Origin: an uncultured Erysipelotrichaceae bacterium
GTDB taxonomy: Bacteria > Bacillota_I > Bacilli_A > RFN20 > CAG-826
Assembly (NCBI GenBank): GCA_900316365.1
Contig: ONCO01000005.1
Location: 159,621 to 194,654, forward strand
Direction of reading: 5' to 3'
Length of the DNA stretch: 35,034 nucleotides
Shown: positions 32,301-35,034 of the stretch, in pieces
How positions within the stretch are numbered: the stretch's first letter is position 1
Layout: every line of letters begins with the position of its first letter
Program-made: the position numbers and the translations under genes
Notes under the pieces: generated by a model
What the model saw: the letters and a program-made list of their open reading frames with translations, nothing else
Told to the model about the DNA's origin: nothing
The model's database searches: none

Positions 32301-33309
32301 TAAGGCCGTCAGGCGTTTGATCACCGCTCAGGCATCAGGGGAAGAAGAGCTCGATTACGTCTTCTACCGCATTAAGACCAAGAGCGGAAAGCTTATCAAC
32401 GTCCAGCATTGGGGCCGTCGCGTCGATGACCCGCAGTATGGCACGGTCTTCGTCGCCCTCCTCTTCACCGACACCAGCGCGCTCATGGAGATGAGGGCCC
32501 ATCGTTCGGCCTTCGACCACTTCATGAATGCCGGCGTGGCCTCTGGCAAGAAGGCATACGACCCGGACTATAAGAGCTATCTCTATTGGAACTTGACCAA
32601 GAATTCCACGCTCATCAAAGATGAGAATAACTACTTCATCCCTGAGGCGATGCGCGATAATTACACCTTGGATTCGCACCGCATGTTGTTAAGCACGATG
32701 ATGGAGACGGAGAAGGACTTAAGGAAGCTCAAGGACATTACCCGTGAGTTCTTGCTCCAAGCCTTCGCCGAAGGCAGGGAGATCCTCCCATTCACCATCT
32801 CTTATCACGTTGGTGACGTCTGGTTCAGCGTTCGCGCCAAGTTAGCGATGATGGAGAACCCTGATACAGGGGATGTCTACCTCCGCATCCAGAATGAGAA
32901 CGACACCAAATCCGTCGCTTACGAAAGACTTGTCGACGCTGCGCTTAGCACGTTCTACCGCGCGCTCCTTTACGTCAACGTCGCCGAGGATGCCTTGCTC
33001 TATGCCGAATGCGAGAATGGCCGGGTTAAGAAGAAGGAGATGAAGTTCTCCGAGTTCTTTGCCGATTACGGTCCTCGCCTTGGCATTGATGTTGACATCA
33101 AGACCTGGATGAAGTTCGTTGAGAGCAGATGCGGTGAAAACGGCAGCAGCTCCTTCGTCTACCATTTCGATGATGGTCTTGAGAAACGCGTCGACATTAA
33201 GCGTTTATACAAGAACGGCCAGATTTATTTGGCGGTCGTCAGCAACCGCAAGAATGAATCGGCTGACAAAGATTTAACCGTTGATGGATTCATGAGCGAC
33301 GTTAAGTAA
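29338..33309 (+). CDS. Multidomain c-di-GMP signalling protein: degenerate GGDEF, EAL, receiver, PAS
   Basis: This 1323-residue protein has an AAAGGAGA ribosome site. Residues 1-240 look PAS-like. The GGDEF domain (about 248-395) begins FYDALTGLPN, but its active loop reads AADHF (327-331), so cyclase activity should be lost. The EAL domain (about 410-670) keeps EALAR (449-453), NLSRLDF, IEITES, DDFGSGYSSL (from Asp569), KID, EGVET and QGYYFGKP, so phosphodiesterase activity is likely. A receiver domain (802-915) has acidic Asp810/812, phosphoacceptor Asp855 in IFDLLMPGMNG and Lys904. A PAS domain (about 925-1040) and a further PAS/GGDEF-like tail follow. No membrane helix was seen. No partner kinase is nearby. 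A receiver downstream of EAL is an uncommon order. Confidence 0.9.
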   Translation: MGFFTENKEWLRALEQSKLPIAVYQFKDGKVVTVLVSFGLISMQRPGFTKEDLLKQYNEDMYVNVHPSDARMLVAKAKQFIGEDGGVYDAIYREKLYGKDTYSVVHSSGYHYFAPDGERFAIIYYDDISGASDSMLLGNKIFGETIADILSGEKNAYNVVDLETHELLFVNSTALKFWGPVRPFDVGVTLEEFFLKPGTKLEFSVEEVAEKGDVIAADDTGREYVISGTVTTWMGRKVVVIKATEDNTRFYDALTGLPNLSYYRARLPKAYQIIKERGERPSIIYTDVIGMRRYNDMFGFEAGDSLLKTVAASFKKNFPDSWVFRAAADHFIVVTGKKDLFKRLSDVNEDARAISNEMTIEICAGVLTPYDDEKEVIPMVLQDRAKSACEVAEKAGHFKVLLYDHELERDVRLREYVIANIDKAISEGWIKPYYQPVVRTISETFCGMEALARWVDPVYGMLNPGAFIDALESSRQIHKLDMAIIEQVCRDMRHRLDNHLEVAPVSFNLSRLDFISCDILAYIERTVKKYRIPRELLHIEITESIMTADSYIRDQVKRFRKTGYEVWMDDFGSGYSSLNVLKDYEFDELKIDMKFISSMSETSRTIVRSVVRMAKELGVVTLAEGVETKEQFSFLRDIGCQKVQGYYFGKPAPLEETMAKMEEIKLELENDVWRNRYSIISRVDFLAKGPMAVLIYDGKKFSFIYSNEAFEKELKSVGLSGSRDFEYQLNDVNLPLHGKFVEFEAKMFEAGHLTGRFEERGAYMAIISEKIYSDGDYHAYSVSITNTNVAVLDKHETEHKGVRRRVLIADADHQERMLLGSMLEDDYDVIYAADGIQALDALRANADNLDVGIFDLLMPGMNGFEAIRTFRQEGHAGTSFIMLSDDEVFEKRSVELGAAMFLQKPIPSAGVLKAIVKNAIDGFRQLQEAVQRYMEYMPGGVLLFKDDEDEEIVYTNQHLLDLFECETKEEFSDLVHGSFSGAVYEEDYKAVRRLITAQASGEEELDYVFYRIKTKSGKLINVQHWGRRVDDPQYGTVFVALLFTDTSALMEMRAHRSAFDHFMNAGVASGKKAYDPDYKSYLYWNLTKNSTLIKDENNYFIPEAMRDNYTLDSHRMLLSTMMETEKDLRKLKDITREFLLQAFAEGREILPFTISYHVGDVWFSVRAKLAMMENPDTGDVYLRIQNENDTKSVAYERLVDAALSTFYRALLYVNVAEDALLYAECENGRVKKKEMKFSEFFADYGPRLGIDVDIKTWMKFVESRCGENGSSSFVYHFDDGLEKRVDIKRLYKNGQIYLAVVSNRKNESADKDLTVDGFMSDVK

Positions 33310-33323
33310 AATTCCTCAACTTC

Positions 33324-33361
33324 AAAGCGTCTCTTACCTGGTGTAATGAGGCGCTTTTTTG
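33324..33361 (+). terminator. Intrinsic terminator of the c-di-GMP gene
   Basis: AAAGCG-T-CTC-TTAC pairs with GTAA-T-GAG-G-CGCTTT (one wobble, one bulge) and is followed by a T6 run. Confidence 0.85.
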
Positions 33362-33380
33362 TGGGCAAAAAGAAGGTGGC

Positions 33381-33397
33381 GATATTCTTTGAATATC
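33381..33397. promoter_or_regulatory. Inverted repeat GATATTCTTTGAATATC at the FAD dehydrogenase promoter
   Basis: Perfect 7-bp arms GATATTC/GAATATC flank TTT. The right arm overlaps the predicted -35 (33389-33394), so a bound regulator would occlude RNA polymerase. No regulator gene adjoins, so it is probably recognised in trans. Confidence 0.5.
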
Positions 33398-33417
33398 AGG
33401 TGTGGGAATTTTATAAT
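33389..33417 (+). promoter_or_regulatory. Promoter of the FAD dehydrogenase gene
   Basis: TTGAAT (33389-33394) and a consensus TATAAT (33412-33417) are 17 bp apart. The leader to ATG 33552 is about 130 nt and very T-rich. Confidence 0.55.
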
Positions 33418-33551
33418 AATAAAAATACCCAAATACGAACGTTTCGTTACTTTCTCTAGCCGATGGTAAGGAAAGTATTTTTTTTAATTAAAAATGTTCT
33501 TTTTTGCTTTGCTTTTTTCGTAATACGTGTATCGTCTCTTAGGGATAAAAA

Positions 33552-34955
33552 ATGAATTACGATGTTGTGATTGTCGGCTGTGGTCCCGCTGGGATATTCA
33601 CGGCCCTCGAAATGCTCCGCAAGGGCAGCAAAAAGAAAATTCTCATGATCGAGAAAGGGAAGTCGGTCGAGCACCGTCACTGCCCGAAGGATGTGGCAGG
33701 CAAATGCTTGCACTGTAATCCATGCAGCATTACCACCGGTTTCTCTGGTGCCGGCGCCTTCTCGGATGGTAAGCTTTCGCTTTCCTCTTCCGTCGGTGGC
33801 GATTTGCCAGAGCTTCTCGGTTATGACAAAGTCGATGAATTAATCAAATATGCCGACTCCATTTACCTTGAATTCGGCGCTGACCCGCATATTGAAGGTG
33901 AGAAAGAAACCGAAGAGATCCGCGACATCCGCCGCAAGGCCATTGAAGCAGGTCTTCGCCTCGTCAATTGCCCAATCCGTCATTTAGGCACTGAGAAAGC
34001 CCATGACTTATATCTCGATATCGAGCGTTATCTTAAGGATAACGGCGTCGAGATCCGCTTCGGGTATGAGTGCAATGACTTAATTCTTGATAAGAAAGCC
34101 TGCAAGGGCGTCAGGATCCATAAGCTCTTCTCCGAAGAAGAGGAAGAAATCCTCTGCGATAACGTCGTCATCGCCTCTGGTAGACGCGGTGCCGATTGGC
34201 TCGAGAAGATCTGCGCCAAATGGGATATCGCCCATGTTCCTGGACCAGTCGATGTCGGTGTCCGCGTCGAGGTCAGAAACGAAGTCATGCAGAAATTAAA
34301 CGAAAACCTCTATGAGGCTAAGCTCGTCGGCTATGTCGGACCATTCAAAGATAAGGTCCGTACATTCTGCCAGAACCCAGGCGGCTTCGTCGCCCAGGAG
34401 AACTATGATGGCGACCTCGCCGTCGTCAATGGCCATAGCTTCAAGGAAAAGAAATCGGACAACACCAACGTCTCAATCCTTTGCTCCCATAATTTCAGGG
34501 AACCATTCAATCAGCCAATCCTCTACGCGCAGAAGATCGGTGAGCTCGCCAACATGCTTGGCGATGGCCATATCCTCGTCCAGCGCTTCGGCGATATCTT
34601 AGACGGTAAGAGAACCTGGCCAAAAGAGTTGGCCAGATCCAACGTCGTCCCGACCTTGCCGGATGCTGTCGCTGGCGATATCACCGCGGCCCTTCCATAC
34701 CGCACGATGACCGACATCATCAACTTCATCAAAGCGGTTGACCATGTCGTCCCAGGCTTTGCCTCCAACGAAACCCTCCTTTATTCTCCAGAGTTAAAGT
34801 TCTATTCCAACAAGATCAAGATGGATGAGAAGTTGACCACCAACGTCAAAGGCCTTTATTGCTTAGGCGATTCCTCTGGTTGGACCAGGGGCCTTATGAT
34901 GGCTTCCGTCATGGGCGTCGTCATGGGCAGAAGACTTGCCGAAGAATTAAAGTAA
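33552..34955 (+). CDS. FAD-dependent dehydrogenase, COG2509-type
   Basis: This 467-residue protein has AGGGA as ribosome site. The N-terminal Rossmann motif DVVIVGCGPAGIFTALEML (residues 4-22) binds FAD. KCLHCNPCSITTGFSGAGAFSDGKLSLSS follows and is characteristic of the uncharacterised FAD-dependent dehydrogenase family COG2509. VVIASGRRGADWL and the C-terminal VKGLYCLGDSSGWTRGLMMASVMGVVMGRRLAEE complete the FAD-binding fold. A Cys cluster (HRHCPKDVAGKCLHCNPC, about residues 56-73) may be redox-active or metal-binding. The cytoplasmic substrate is unknown. It is a single-gene unit with its own promoter, an inverted repeat at the -35 and a strong terminator. Related proteins are widespread in anaerobic Firmicutes. 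Confidence 0.88.
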   Translation: MNYDVVIVGCGPAGIFTALEMLRKGSKKKILMIEKGKSVEHRHCPKDVAGKCLHCNPCSITTGFSGAGAFSDGKLSLSSSVGGDLPELLGYDKVDELIKYADSIYLEFGADPHIEGEKETEEIRDIRRKAIEAGLRLVNCPIRHLGTEKAHDLYLDIERYLKDNGVEIRFGYECNDLILDKKACKGVRIHKLFSEEEEEILCDNVVIASGRRGADWLEKICAKWDIAHVPGPVDVGVRVEVRNEVMQKLNENLYEAKLVGYVGPFKDKVRTFCQNPGGFVAQENYDGDLAVVNGHSFKEKKSDNTNVSILCSHNFREPFNQPILYAQKIGELANMLGDGHILVQRFGDILDGKRTWPKELARSNVVPTLPDAVAGDITAALPYRTMTDIINFIKAVDHVVPGFASNETLLYSPELKFYSNKIKMDEKLTTNVKGLYCLGDSSGWTRGLMMASVMGVVMGRRLAEELK

Positions 34956-34970
34956 GTCGATTTGTATCAA

Positions 34971-35000
34971 AAAAGGTAGCTCGCGCGAGCTACCTTTTCT
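34971..35000. terminator. Strong palindromic bidirectional terminator
   Basis: Positions 34971-34998 form a perfect 28-bp palindrome (arm AAAAGGTAGCTCGC) that can fold into a 12-13 bp stem, with T-runs on both strands. It would end the FAD dehydrogenase transcript and any convergent transcript from the right. Confidence 0.85.
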
Positions 35001-35011
35001 TTTGCCTTAAT

Positions 35012-35034
35012 TTATCTATCCTCGCGGAAGTAGG
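35012..35034 (-). CDS. Possible C-terminal end of a convergent gene cut by the window edge
   Basis: On the minus strand the last codons would read Y-F-R-E-D-R-stop, with TAA at 35012-35014 directly before the bidirectional terminator. Only six codons are visible, so this rests mainly on the terminator geometry. Confidence 0.2.

Noticed and set aside
1..35034. CRISPR array, insertion sequences, tRNA or rRNA genes
   Set aside because: No regularly spaced repeats, transposase motifs, terminal inverted repeats or tRNA/rRNA signatures were found on reading both strands. A computed tRNA or repeat scan was not available.

Overview
The window looks like a chromosomal segment of a low-to-mid GC Bacillota (Firmicutes, Bacilli side), probably an uncultured gut-type anaerobe related to Erysipelotrichia, Acholeplasma or RF39-like lineages. 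The reasons are strong AGGAGG-type ribosome sites, LacI/CcpA-type operators, a phosphoketolase, GH94 phosphorylases, MsmX/UgpC-like ABC sugar import and HD-GYP/EAL signalling. UGA is used as a normal stop (for example at 19432 and 18736), so this is not a code-4 mollicute. No rRNA, tRNA, IS element or CRISPR array was seen.

Positions 1-11.9 kb form a beta-oligoglucan uptake and phosphorolysis locus. It holds a cellobiose phosphorylase (cut by the left edge, minus strand), a divergent LacI regulator with a second GH94 phosphorylase, a convergent paralogous LacI regulator, and an ABC importer (lipoprotein binding protein, two permeases, an ATPase with two large insertions). The intergenic DNA at 1.0-1.3 and 6.25-6.9 kb carries many LacI-type operators with a central CG. 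Imported oligosaccharides would be split to sugar 1-phosphates without spending ATP on a kinase step.

Positions 11.9-15.9 kb hold a small Ser/Pro-rich lipoprotein, a possible broken second lipoprotein, the glycolytic phosphoglycerate mutase GpmI, and a membrane HD-GYP c-di-GMP phosphodiesterase.

Positions 15.9-20.2 kb are the most unusual region. Five overlapping minus-strand genes encode an HPr-kinase-like P-loop protein, a PqqD-like protein, an S24/S26 peptidase, an ABC exporter and a family-5 nucleotidyltransferase. This resembles the accessory half of a lasso-peptide or other RiPP cluster, but no recognised precursor, cyclase or radical SAM enzyme lies in the window.

Positions 20.3-23.8 kb hold phosphoketolase (Xfp) with a CRE-like site upstream, and a multi-pass membrane protein. 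Positions 23.8-29.0 kb are a TetR-headed operon (TetR, GPH-family symporter, GH36 alpha-galactosidase, GT28-like glycosyltransferase) with a palindromic operator across the predicted transcription start. Positions 29.3-33.3 kb encode a 1323-residue protein with a degenerate GGDEF, an intact EAL, an internal receiver domain and PAS-like regions. Positions 33.5-35.0 kb encode a COG2509-type FAD dehydrogenase and end in a strong palindromic terminator, probably with a convergent gene entering from the right edge.
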